A model generated the notes under the pieces. It was not told the DNA's origin, did no database searches, and saw only the letters and a program-made list of their open reading frames with translations. Shown here in pieces: positions 28,551 to 36,694 of a DNA stretch of 64,000 nucleotides. A program made the position numbers and the translations under genes. The stretch lies in assembly GCA_021789495.1 (NCBI GenBank), contig JAJYJM010000005.1, forward strand, positions 11,876 to 75,875. The letters are read 5' to 3'. This DNA is from Nitrospirota bacterium. GTDB taxonomy: Bacteria > Nitrospirota > JACRHJ01. The number at the start of each line of letters is the position of its first letter. Positions within the stretch are counted from its first letter, which is position 1.

Positions 28551-29198
28551 CTATTCTTTAGTTACATACGGCCTGGCGCCCCGGACGGAGGAGAGCTTCC
28601 TGGCCTCGGACGCGGCGTCCGCCTTTGTCCCGAAATTGCCTACGTGGACTTTGTAGTTATAGCCGCCCCTCCTGCCGGATACGGCATACACCCGCGCATT
28701 ATATCCTTTTTTCTTCAGCTTTGCGACTGCGGCCCTGGCCGCCGAGGCCGACTTATACGCCCCTATCTGCACGGTATACCGCCCCTGATGCCGGTTTATC
28801 GGCTGAAGCCGGTCTGCCGACTGATGCCGGTCAACCGGCTTCTCGACGAGCGGCGCATGGGCGTTTCTTGCGTTTGAAGTCAAAACCTTCGGAAACGTAA
28901 GGGTAACCGGCCTCTGGGGTTTTGCGGGAGCCGTCGAAGCCGGGGAAAGAGCGGTATGCGATGTCGTAACCGGTTTCAATACCGGAGGCGCCGACGGCAT
29001 TTCTCTGGAGGGCCTGACCGTCGCAGACGCCTGGGCAACGACCTCCGGGTATCTTTTCTTCTGCCATTGAATCCCAACGGTGACGCCCAGTACGAATATC
29101 AGGGCCGCAACGGCGGCAATGCCGAATATCACCAGGCCGAGCTGGCGCGCGTCGAAAGAGTAATCGTAGCGTTCTCTTATTTTGCTCAGGTCTTTCAA
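28551..29198 (-). CDS. SPOR domain membrane protein
   Basis: N-term TM helix; C-term GRYTVQIGAYKSASAARAAVAKLKKKGYNARVY...YKVHVGNF. Confidence 0.88.
   Translation of the reverse strand: MKDLSKIRERYDYSFDARQLGLVIFGIAAVAALIFVLGVTVGIQWQKKRYPEVVAQASATVRPSREMPSAPPVLKPVTTSHTALSPASTAPAKPQRPVTLTFPKVLTSNARNAHAPLVEKPVDRHQSADRLQPINRHQGRYTVQIGAYKSASAARAAVAKLKKKGYNARVYAVSGRRGGYNYKVHVGNFGTKADAASEARKLSSVRGARPYVTKE
28787..28840 (+). repeat. Three tandem 18-bp palindrome-like units (GATGCCGGTTTATCGGCT / GAAGCCGGTCTGCCGACT / GATGCCGGTCAACCGGCT)
   Basis: Direct inspection; same 18-mer occurs at 30868, 36701 and elsewhere. Confidence 0.85.
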
Positions 29199-29205
29199 GT
29201 TGTTC

Positions 29206-30222
29206 TCACGCTATGAACATCGCGTCGCCGTAGCTGTAGAAACGGTAGCCCCTCGACACCGCCTCGCGGTACGCCGAAAATATCCTGTCTTTCCCTGCAA
29301 GTGCACATACTATCATAAGCAAAGTCGATTTGGGAAGGTGGAAATTGGTTATCATGGCCCGGACGGCCTTAAATTCATAGCCGGGGTATATGAAGAGGCC
29401 AGTGCTGCCTTTCCCGGCCTTAAGTCCGCCGTCCCTGAAGGCCGATTCCAGCGTCCTCGCGCTCGTCGTCCCCACGGCGATAACGCGCCTCCCTTCGGAA
29501 AGCGCGCGGTTTACCGCATCGGCGGTCTCTTCCGGCACGGAATATTCCTCGTTTTCCATTTCATGTCTCTCGACAACTTCTTCCCGCACCGGGAGAAACG
29601 TGCCGGGGCCGACATGCAGGGTTACGCGGACGACCGAAACTCCCTTTTCCCTTATCCTGCCAAGCAGGGCCTCGGTGAAATGAAGCCCCGCCGTCGGGGC
29701 GGCTACGGCGCCGGGCTCGGAGGCGTATATAGTCTGGTAGCGCTCCCTGTCCCGGATATCGTCCCGCCCGGACTTGTCAATATACGGCGGAAGCGGCATG
29801 GAGGCCGCCTTTCTTATGGCCTCCTCCGTTATGCCGTCGAAGAAAATTACCTTCCTTCCCCCGCCTAAGTCTTCCAGAACCCTGGCCCCAAGCCCCCCGG
29901 AGAACCAGATTTCCGCCCCCGGCGACACCCTGCCCCTGACCAGGGCCTCATACATGCCTTCGCCGGTTTTTCTGACGATAAGCGCTTCTATTCCGCCGCC
30001 GGTAGCCTTTGTCCCGGTCAACCGGGACGGCACGACCTTCGCGTCGTTCACCACCATCACGTCTCCCGCCACGAAATATTCCGGCAGGTCGGAGAATGTC
30101 CCATGCTCGATGTTTCCGCCCGCGCGCGGCAGCACCATGAGACGGGATTTATCCCGTTCTTTTGCAGGCGACTGCGCAATAAGCTCCTCCGGAAGGATAT
30201 AATCGAAATCCGTTACCAGCAT
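29206..30222 (-). CDS. queA: S-adenosylmethionine:tRNA ribosyltransferase-isomerase
   Basis: DFDYILPEELIAQSPAKERDKSRLMVL; AAPTAGLHFTEALL; THVGPGTF-like VTLHVGPGTFLPVR. Confidence 0.96.
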   Translation of the reverse strand: MLVTDFDYILPEELIAQSPAKERDKSRLMVLPRAGGNIEHGTFSDLPEYFVAGDVMVVNDAKVVPSRLTGTKATGGGIEALIVRKTGEGMYEALVRGRVSPGAEIWFSGGLGARVLEDLGGGRKVIFFDGITEEAIRKAASMPLPPYIDKSGRDDIRDRERYQTIYASEPGAVAAPTAGLHFTEALLGRIREKGVSVVRVTLHVGPGTFLPVREEVVERHEMENEEYSVPEETADAVNRALSEGRRVIAVGTTSARTLESAFRDGGLKAGKGSTGLFIYPGYEFKAVRAMITNFHLPKSTLLMIVCALAGKDRIFSAYREAVSRGYRFYSYGDAMFIA

Positions 30223-31359
30223 TTATTTCGGTTCCTCCGACAGTTTTGTGAGCGTCGTGCCCGGATAGTAATACCGAAGTATCTCCCGGTAGTTCTTCCC
30301 GGCCAGAGCCATGCCCCTCGCGCCATACTGGCACAGGCCAACGCCGTGCCCGGAACCCTTGCCGATAAATACGAAACTGTCCCCGTCTTTGTGAGCCTCG
30401 AAGGCGGTGCTCGGTATTTCGGAGTATCCCACGGCCTTCCTGAAATCGGTTCCCTTCATCGCCACGCTTCCTGAATCTCCGATAATCCTCAGCGTCTTTA
30501 TCCTCTTGGACCGGCTTCGCTCCAGCACCTGTATGGCCTTCAGTCCATCAATCATATACCCGGCCCGCCTCAGTGAGCTGTAGAGGACGGAAATCTTTAT
30601 CTGCTTCTTCCACCTTCTGTATGGGGAGTCCGCGCAGTAACGGCATTTGATGGACACGAGATACGGGTATTTTCTGCCCCATACGTCATAGGCGTCTTCC
30701 GTCCTGCCGCCGCAGGTGGAGTGATATACCGCCTCAATCGGCGCGCCGTCGTACGTAAGAATCTCTCCCCTCGTCTCCCGCGCCGCAAGCGCAGGACCCT
30801 CCTTTTCCACCGCGTCTCCGTCAAACATCTGCGATTTTACGGTCGCGCAGAGGTCGTAATCCTTTTCGAAGCCGGTCGACCGGCCACAACGGTTTTGTTT
30901 CCTGTACATGGCGTAGGTGCGGGCAAGCACCGCCTGCGCCTTGAGCGCCTCAAGCGGCCAGTCCGCGCCCATTTCCTCGCCCACCACCGCGCGGGTATAG
31001 TCCTCAAGTCCAAGTTCGTTTATTATCCTGAAGAGGCCGCCTGGATTCTTTTTTATCTCGATGACGCCGGTAAGCGCATACTTCTCTGCATTGATTACGA
31101 CGCCGTCGGTATTGATCCTCAGCCCGCCCACGGGGCAGTTGTTTCCGGAAAGGGTCATGCGCACTCCGCCGTGTCCGTCCGGCTCCGTTTCGCCTATGCC
31201 GGAGAGGCCTTTTACGTTGAACTCCGGCGGAAAATCAAGCGTAACCCCCGGCAGGTTATCCATTACCAGCACACGGATTTTCCCGGAGGCAGCCGCACTT
31301 GAAACCGAAACCAGCATGCCGAGGCAGAGCGCTAATGCGAGTGTAAGGACTTTTTTCAT
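30223..31359 (-). CDS. SpoIID/LytB domain protein
   Basis: LEDYTRAVVGEEMGADWPLEALKAQAVLARTYAMYRK; GKGSGHGVGLCQYGARGMA. Confidence 0.92.
   Translation of the reverse strand: MKKVLTLALALCLGMLVSVSSAAASGKIRVLVMDNLPGVTLDFPPEFNVKGLSGIGETEPDGHGGVRMTLSGNNCPVGGLRINTDGVVINAEKYALTGVIEIKKNPGGLFRIINELGLEDYTRAVVGEEMGADWPLEALKAQAVLARTYAMYRKQNRCGRSTGFEKDYDLCATVKSQMFDGDAVEKEGPALAARETRGEILTYDGAPIEAVYHSTCGGRTEDAYDVWGRKYPYLVSIKCRYCADSPYRRWKKQIKISVLYSSLRRAGYMIDGLKAIQVLERSRSKRIKTLRIIGDSGSVAMKGTDFRKAVGYSEIPSTAFEAHKDGDSFVFIGKGSGHGVGLCQYGARGMALAGKNYREILRYYYPGTTLTKLSEEPK
30868..30885 (+). repeat. 18-bp palindromic repeat unit inside SpoIID gene (GAAGCCGGTCGACCGGCC)
   Basis: Matches consensus GAAGCCGGTCnACCGGCT. Confidence 0.75.
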
Positions 31360-31571
31360 TTTCTGCCGATGAGCCACAGGATTAGCGACAGGATAAGGCT
31401 GAGTATCAGACTTGTGGCGAGCGGGAAGTAAAAGGTGAAGCTCTTTTTATGGACGACGATGTCGCCTGGAAGCCTGCCAATCCACGGGAGCTTCCCGGAT
31501 AGGAGGAATACCGCCCCCAGGAGCAGCAGAAGCGCGCCGATAATAATCAGCAGTTTCCCGAATTCAGCCAT
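31356..31571 (-). CDS. DUF2905 family membrane protein
   Basis: 71 aa: LLIIIGALLLLLGAVFLLSGKLPWIGRLPGDIVVHKKSFTFYFPLATSLILS. Confidence 0.88.
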   Translation of the reverse strand: MAEFGKLLIIIGALLLLLGAVFLLSGKLPWIGRLPGDIVVHKKSFTFYFPLATSLILSLILSLILWLIGRK

Positions 31572-32621
31572 TTAGTTATCCGCCCCGTTTGCGGATGTGA
31601 TTTTTTCCAGCAGCTTCACCTGCTCCGGCCTTCCGAGCGCAATCAGGCAGTCGGCCTCGCGCAGGATGGAATTGGGATTGGGATTGAACTCCATCTTCCC
31701 GTCCGCGCGCTTTATGGCGACAATTATAATATCCAGCTTCTGCCTGATGCCGCTGTCCTTTATCGCCCTCCCGACAAGAGGCGAGCCGCTTCCCACCTTA
31801 ACCTCTTCCAGCTTCAGGTCCATATTCTCCGAGCGTGTGGCGAACTCTATGAAGTCCACCACCGCGGGCCTCAGCATCGCCTGGGCAATCCTGTCCGCCC
31901 CGATATGATAAGGCGATATTACCTTGTTCGCCCCGGCGCGCCGAAGCTTGTGTTCCGAGCCTTCCTCGCCCGCCCGCGCAACGATGTAAAGATCCTCGTT
32001 CAGGCCCCTTGCCGTCAGGACGATATAGAGGTTCTGGGCGTCCGTGGAAACCACGGAGATAAGCCCTTTCGCTCTCTTTATGCCGGCATCGATAAGCGTC
32101 TCGTCGCGGTCTGCGTCTCCCTGCATTATGAGATATTTCTCCCAGTCCGCCTCCTCGATGTTCCCGGCATCCTTCTCGATTATCACGAAGGGAACGGTGC
32201 CGCCGGAGAGCTCCCGGCAGATAAGTCTGCCCATCCTGCCGAAGCCGCATACGATGTAATGGTCTTTAAGCTTCTTTATCTTCTGCTCCAATTTTCTTCT
32301 CCCAAGGATGTCCGCCAGTTCTCCTTCGAGCATGAGCCTTGTCGCATTTCGCACCGCGAACGCCACTGCTCCCAATCCGAAAAAGATTAATATTATGGAA
32401 AATATTTTGCCCGTCTGGTCAAGCCTGTGCACCTCGCCGTAACCGATTGTGGTAATCGTGATAACAGTCATAAACAGGGAATCGAGGATATTCCAGCCCT
32501 CAAGACGGCAATACCCCGCCGTCCCCCCGGCGACCACAAGCGCCAGGGCAAGCGCAGAATAAATGAACAGCCTTGCGCCGCTGGTTTTTTTCAGATTCAA
32601 GTCCGTCAGACTCGGCATCAC
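31572..32621 (-). CDS. Potassium channel protein with TrkA-N/TrkA-C domains
   Basis: Pore TTIGYGE, VCGFGRMGRLICREL Rossmann motif. Confidence 0.92.
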   Translation of the reverse strand: MMPSLTDLNLKKTSGARLFIYSALALALVVAGGTAGYCRLEGWNILDSLFMTVITITTIGYGEVHRLDQTGKIFSIILIFFGLGAVAFAVRNATRLMLEGELADILGRRKLEQKIKKLKDHYIVCGFGRMGRLICRELSGGTVPFVIIEKDAGNIEEADWEKYLIMQGDADRDETLIDAGIKRAKGLISVVSTDAQNLYIVLTARGLNEDLYIVARAGEEGSEHKLRRAGANKVISPYHIGADRIAQAMLRPAVVDFIEFATRSENMDLKLEEVKVGSGSPLVGRAIKDSGIRQKLDIIIVAIKRADGKMEFNPNPNSILREADCLIALGRPEQVKLLEKITSANGADN

Positions 32622-32731
32622 AATATTTTACAGTAACAGGAAAAGGTAATAAAGGACAAAAATTTAACCAGGAACAATTACTGCAATTTTTATTTGATAT
32701 TTTTAATATATTGTGCCATTATTCGGACATT

Positions 32732-33985
32732 ATGACGGGCGCGATGATTGTTCCGGGGATGGAAGAGCAGTTGCTCCATGCCGAACTGCTGAATCTCTTC
32801 AACGAGAAGCGGGATACCGGCTTTATTCTGAAGTGGATAACGCCGAGGCTTCGGGATTACCTGGGATGCGAGGCGCTCGGAATCCGGATAAAGGACAGCC
32901 ACGGCAACATCCCGTATGCCGAAACCGCCGGATTCGACGAGAGTTTCCTTGCCAGAGAAGGCTCTCTTTGCGTTCGGACAGACTCCTGCGTCTGCATCAA
33001 CATAATCGAAGGAAAATACGACCCCGGCCTGCCATTTTATACCCCGAACGGTTCCTGCTTCACTACGGATTTACAGAATCTGACGCCCATCCTTGACGGC
33101 ATGAAAAAAGGCACATTCAGGGGCGAATGCGTACGGCGCGGTTGGGGGGTTCTTGGCGTCGTCCCTATCCGCTTTGCCCATCAGCACTTCGGTGTTATAC
33201 ATTTCGTAAGCAAGGAAGAGGGCGGAATCGGTCAGGAGCAGTTAAAATTTATAGAAAATATCGCCTCGGTAATCGGCCTTTTCCTGCACGCGGACTCCGC
33301 CGCCAGGGAAAAAGAAAATGAATTCCTGGCCGTAGTGCAGAAAATAATTCACGACCTTAAAAACCCCTTGACGGCCATACAGGGCTTCTCCGAGCTTATC
33401 GCTGTAAAATATCTCGACCAGGACAATGACGACGTCCGAGATATGGTCGAAAGAATTCTAAGGAATGCGGAATACATAGAGCATCTTGTAAACGGCTTCG
33501 GAGAGTTCGCCCATTATACCGGCCACAATGTGGAGAGAAGCGTAAAAATAGACTTGAGGGAATTCGTTCCGGGCATCGTCTCGGATATGGACTTACTTGG
33601 GAAAGACAGCCTGGAGATAAAAATATCCGGGAATACACCCGTCATACTCTACCCTTCTTTCAGCCTCAGGAGGATCCTTTCCAACCTTATCGGCAATGCC
33701 GTAAAATATACCCCGGAAGACAGAGTACCTAAGGTTGAAATCGGGTGCTATGAGAAGGAAGACTTTTACCAGGTCTGGGTGAAAGATTCCGGTTCCGGAA
33801 TAAATGCGGACGAGGTGGAGAAGGTTTTCTGGCCTCTTTACCGCTCAACCGACGTAAAGAACATCCAGGGATCGGGGCTTGGTCTGTCGATATGCAAAAA
33901 ACTCGTGGAAAAACACGGCGGGAATATCTGGGTCTATTCCGACAAGGGCAAGGGAAGCACGTTCCACTTTACCATTCCGAAATAA
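32732..33985 (+). CDS. GAF-domain sensor histidine kinase
   Basis: HDLKNPLTAIQGFSELI H-box, GNAVKYTPED N-box, VKDSGSGIN, GSGLGLSICKKLVEKHGG; longest ORF from 32573 overlaps the divergent gene so 32732 preferred. Confidence 0.88.
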   Translation: MTGAMIVPGMEEQLLHAELLNLFNEKRDTGFILKWITPRLRDYLGCEALGIRIKDSHGNIPYAETAGFDESFLAREGSLCVRTDSCVCINIIEGKYDPGLPFYTPNGSCFTTDLQNLTPILDGMKKGTFRGECVRRGWGVLGVVPIRFAHQHFGVIHFVSKEEGGIGQEQLKFIENIASVIGLFLHADSAAREKENEFLAVVQKIIHDLKNPLTAIQGFSELIAVKYLDQDNDDVRDMVERILRNAEYIEHLVNGFGEFAHYTGHNVERSVKIDLREFVPGIVSDMDLLGKDSLEIKISGNTPVILYPSFSLRRILSNLIGNAVKYTPEDRVPKVEIGCYEKEDFYQVWVKDSGSGINADEVEKVFWPLYRSTDVKNIQGSGLGLSICKKLVEKHGGNIWVYSDKGKGSTFHFTIPK

Positions 33986-33986
33986 A

Positions 33987-34016
33987 AAAAGCCCCGCATT
34001 TTCATGCGGGGCTTTT
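33987..34016. terminator. Bidirectional intrinsic terminator between convergent genes
   Basis: AAAAGCCCCGCATTTTCATGCGGGGCTTTT. Confidence 0.9.
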
Positions 34017-34038
34017 CGGGTTTTTTAACAGATGCGCC

Positions 34039-34236
34039 TTACCCCCGCATCACGTTGACCGCCTGCGGGCCTTTCGCGCCGTTCTGGACTTCAAACTCGA
34101 CCTGCTGTCCCTCGCTCAAGGTCTTGAAACCGTCCATCTTTATCTCCGAGAAATGCACGAATACGTCCTTGCCTTCCTCCGGAGAAATGAAACCGTAACC
34201 CTTGCTCTCATTGAACCACTTTACAGTACCCCTCAT
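34039..34236 (-). CDS. Cold-shock protein
   Basis: [32 protein letters not shown]. Confidence 0.95.
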   Translation of the reverse strand: MRGTVKWFNESKGYGFISPEEGKDVFVHFSEIKMDGFKTLSEGQQVEFEVQNGAKGPQAVNVMRG

Positions 34237-34362
34237 CAAAAAACCCCTTTTCCTTTGGGCCCGGCGCATCCTGCGCATTGCCCGATTAACCTGTCATACT
34301 TTTTCAAGACCTGAGTAGAACGTTCAACCTCTGAAGCATGAAAAATTGCAGGCATTAAAAAA

Positions 34363-34383
34363 GCCCCGGCACAGCGCCGAGGC
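34363..34383 (-). terminator. Intrinsic terminator (minus strand)
   Basis: GCCTCGGC gctgt GCCGGGGC TTTTTT. Confidence 0.8.
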
Positions 34384-34452
34384 ACCATATTTGGAAGTAT
34401 ACTCGCAAGTTATCAATATGTCAAGCTTTAAAATCGGGGCTTCACATAAACG

Positions 34453-34632
34453 AGGCGGGCGGCCTTACGGACAAGGCCGGGCAGGACAAAGATAACGCGG
34501 GAGAAGGGAAACAAGGAATCTACCTTCGGCGCGCGGATGAACGACCGCATCCAGCCGGGCGACGTGATAAACGTGCCGGAGAGCTTCTTTATGATGGAGG
34601 ACTATTTGCGCTTTTCCTTATCGCTTAAGTAG
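34453..34632 (+). pseudogene. Decayed C-terminal fragment of an SLBB-type polysaccharide export protein
   Basis: + strand EAGGLTDKAGQDK in one frame then TKITREKGNKESTFGARMNDRIQPGDVINVPESFF* in another; resembles Wza-like SLBB C-termini (AGGxTDKA...QPGDVIxVPESFF); no upstream ORF. Confidence 0.6.
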
Positions 34633-35018
34633 ACAAAACACTTCGCGCACTCGATGCCGTTCTTGCAATGCCTGCCGGTCAGTTCCCAGCATGGAGCTGA
34701 GCGGTCAACGTATGCCGAGCATTCTTCCCTTGATCCTTCCGAACAGCCCTGTATCTCCCAGCAAGGCGCATAGTCCAGCAGTTTCTTCACGCCTTCTATG
34801 CTTATCTTCTTCTCGTGAATAAGCTCCCGGATACATCTGAGCCATTTTATGTCGTTATCGGAATAGAACCTGTTCTTGTTCCTCCTCGCAGGCGCGACAA
34901 GCCCGTGCTTCTCGTAAAGCCTCAGGGTCTGGTCCGTAGTCCCGACAAGCTCGGCGGCGATACCGATAGGATAAAGCGGAAGGTTCTCCTTGCGAGATTT
35001 CTCATCGTTGTTGTCCAT
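34602..35018 (-). CDS. MerR family regulator with Cys-rich C-terminus
   Basis: YPIGIAAELVGTTDQTLRLYEKHGLVAPARRNKNRFYSDNDIKWL; tail PCWEIQGCSEGSREECSAYVDRSAPCWELTGRHCKNGIECAKCFVY; start MDNND preferred. Confidence 0.85.
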   Translation of the reverse strand: MDNNDEKSRKENLPLYPIGIAAELVGTTDQTLRLYEKHGLVAPARRNKNRFYSDNDIKWLRCIRELIHEKKISIEGVKKLLDYAPCWEIQGCSEGSREECSAYVDRSAPCWELTGRHCKNGIECAKCFVYLSDKEKRK

Positions 35019-35146
35019 GTTCCTCCATTCGGATAAGGCATAAAATCTGAAGAAATATTCCACAAATTATAGTTGACAATATTAGTCCTGTAAACAGCGA
35101 CCTGTCAAGTTAAATATTTTAATTGAGATTTAAGGTCTGCTTATAA

Positions 35147-36694
35147 TCAGGATTTATATGCGCTTGGAAAAAGGGAGGCGTCCGTATGGGGCAGGAACAT
35201 GGCTGCGCGGTACAGGCTCATGAATTCCGCGCTGGCATTGAGTTCCTTATAAGTTATCGTTGAGGCGATATTTTCAATCTGTTCAATCGATTTTAAGTCA
35301 AGAAGCGCCAGAACTGCGCCTTTAAGGGAAGAATTCCCCAAGAGTTTGAATTTGTTTATCGGTATGTCCGGCAACATCCCGATTGAAACGGCCTTGTCCG
35401 CAGCGATATACTCTCCGAACGTCCCGGCCACGAAGAACGACTCTATGTCGTTAAAGGTTATGCCTATTTCTGCGGTTATCACGGTCAGGGCCGTATACAT
35501 CGCCGCCTTGGTGCGGATAAGGTTCTCTATGTCCTTTTCCGTAAATACAATATTCTCTGTTACCTTATATGCCGCCCCCCATTCCGTATTGACAACCCTT
35601 TCCGTCCTGCCGGGTATAAACCTGCCGCGTCCGTCTATGAGACCTGTCCTGAAAAGCTCGGAGAGAAGGTCTATGAGCGCGGAGCCGCACATCCCGTAAG
35701 GCGGGACATCCCCGATAACGCTAAAGGACGGCTCATAGTTCTCGCCTATCCTTATCCTGTCTATCGCGCCTGGAGCGGCCCTCATGCCTGAACTCACGAC
35801 ACCGCCTTCAAGCGCCGGGCCGGCGGCGCCCGCACATGCGACAAGCCAGTCCCTGTTTCCCACGATTATCTCCGCGTTAGTCCCGACGTCCACGAGTATC
35901 GAAATGCCGTCTCTCTCAGCCATCCCGGAGGCGAGTATCCCGGCCAGGACGTCCCCGCCGACATAGCTCCCGACATTCGGAAGAACGACAACCGGCGCTT
36001 CAGGCTTGATATTCAGTCCAAGCTCCTTCGCCCTGAAACTCCCGAAACGATTTGCGGCTGGGACATACGGCGCGCGGCATATGTTATACGGGTCAAGCCC
36101 GAGGAAGAGGTGCGCCATGGTGGTGTTCCCGGATATGCAGGCGCAGGAAATATCGCCGACTGATATGCCGGCATCGTGTGCGAGCCTTTCTGCCAGGACG
36201 TTTATCGCGTCCACAGCCGCAAGCCTCAGTTCCTCAAGGCCTGCCGGTTGGCCGGCTTCGGACAGTTTCAGGCAGTGGTGTATTCTTGCGAGTATGTCTT
36301 CTCCGATAGCCGTCTGGGGATTAGTCCCGGAAAGCTCGCCTACGGATTTTCCCGAATTCAGATCTACAATACTGCATACTATGTTCGTCGTGCCGAGGTC
36401 CACGGCAAGGCCGAAGGCGGTCGACCGCCTGCCAGCAAAGCCGCCCGGCTCTACATCTATTAGTTCCGGCCTGCCGGCCAGGCAGACGGTTGCGGTTACC
36501 TCGAAATCATTATCCCTGAGCTGGTCGACCGGCCTCAGCGCCCGTGAAAGCTTCCTTATCGCAGACAACGGAACAGTATCGACATCGAGTCCCTCGCGCC
36601 GAAGGCCGTCCAATACGCGCTCAAGGTCGGGCGTCTTGTCCTCGTCCGAGGCATGAGGAAGCTTCAGGAAATATTTTTTTACAAGAGGCGTCAT
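35147..36694 (-). CDS. RACo-like ASKHA-domain (corrinoid reductive activator-like) protein without N-terminal ferredoxin domain
   Basis: AFGLAVDLGTTNIVCSIVDLNSGK; ILVDVGTNAEIIVGNRDWLVACAGAAGPALEGG; begins directly in the linker region PLVKKYFLKLP. Confidence 0.82.
   Translation of the reverse strand: MTPLVKKYFLKLPHASDEDKTPDLERVLDGLRREGLDVDTVPLSAIRKLSRALRPVDQLRDNDFEVTATVCLAGRPELIDVEPGGFAGRRSTAFGLAVDLGTTNIVCSIVDLNSGKSVGELSGTNPQTAIGEDILARIHHCLKLSEAGQPAGLEELRLAAVDAINVLAERLAHDAGISVGDISCACISGNTTMAHLFLGLDPYNICRAPYVPAANRFGSFRAKELGLNIKPEAPVVVLPNVGSYVGGDVLAGILASGMAERDGISILVDVGTNAEIIVGNRDWLVACAGAAGPALEGGVVSSGMRAAPGAIDRIRIGENYEPSFSVIGDVPPYGMCGSALIDLLSELFRTGLIDGRGRFIPGRTERVVNTEWGAAYKVTENIVFTEKDIENLIRTKAAMYTALTVITAEIGITFNDIESFFVAGTFGEYIAADKAVSIGMLPDIPINKFKLLGNSSLKGAVLALLDLKSIEQIENIASTITYKELNASAEFMSLYRAAMFLPHTDASLFPSAYKS
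36242..36259 (-). repeat. 18-bp palindromic repeat unit inside RACo-like gene
   Basis: Minus strand GAAGCCGGCCAACCGGCA. Confidence 0.65.
36519..36536 (-). repeat. 18-bp palindromic repeat unit inside RACo-like gene
   Basis: Minus strand GAGGCCGGTCGACCAGCT. Confidence 0.6.

Noticed and set aside
28787-28840. Possible CRISPR-like array (three regular units)
   Set aside because: Units are contiguous 18-mers with no spacers and lie in frame within a SPOR-domain CDS
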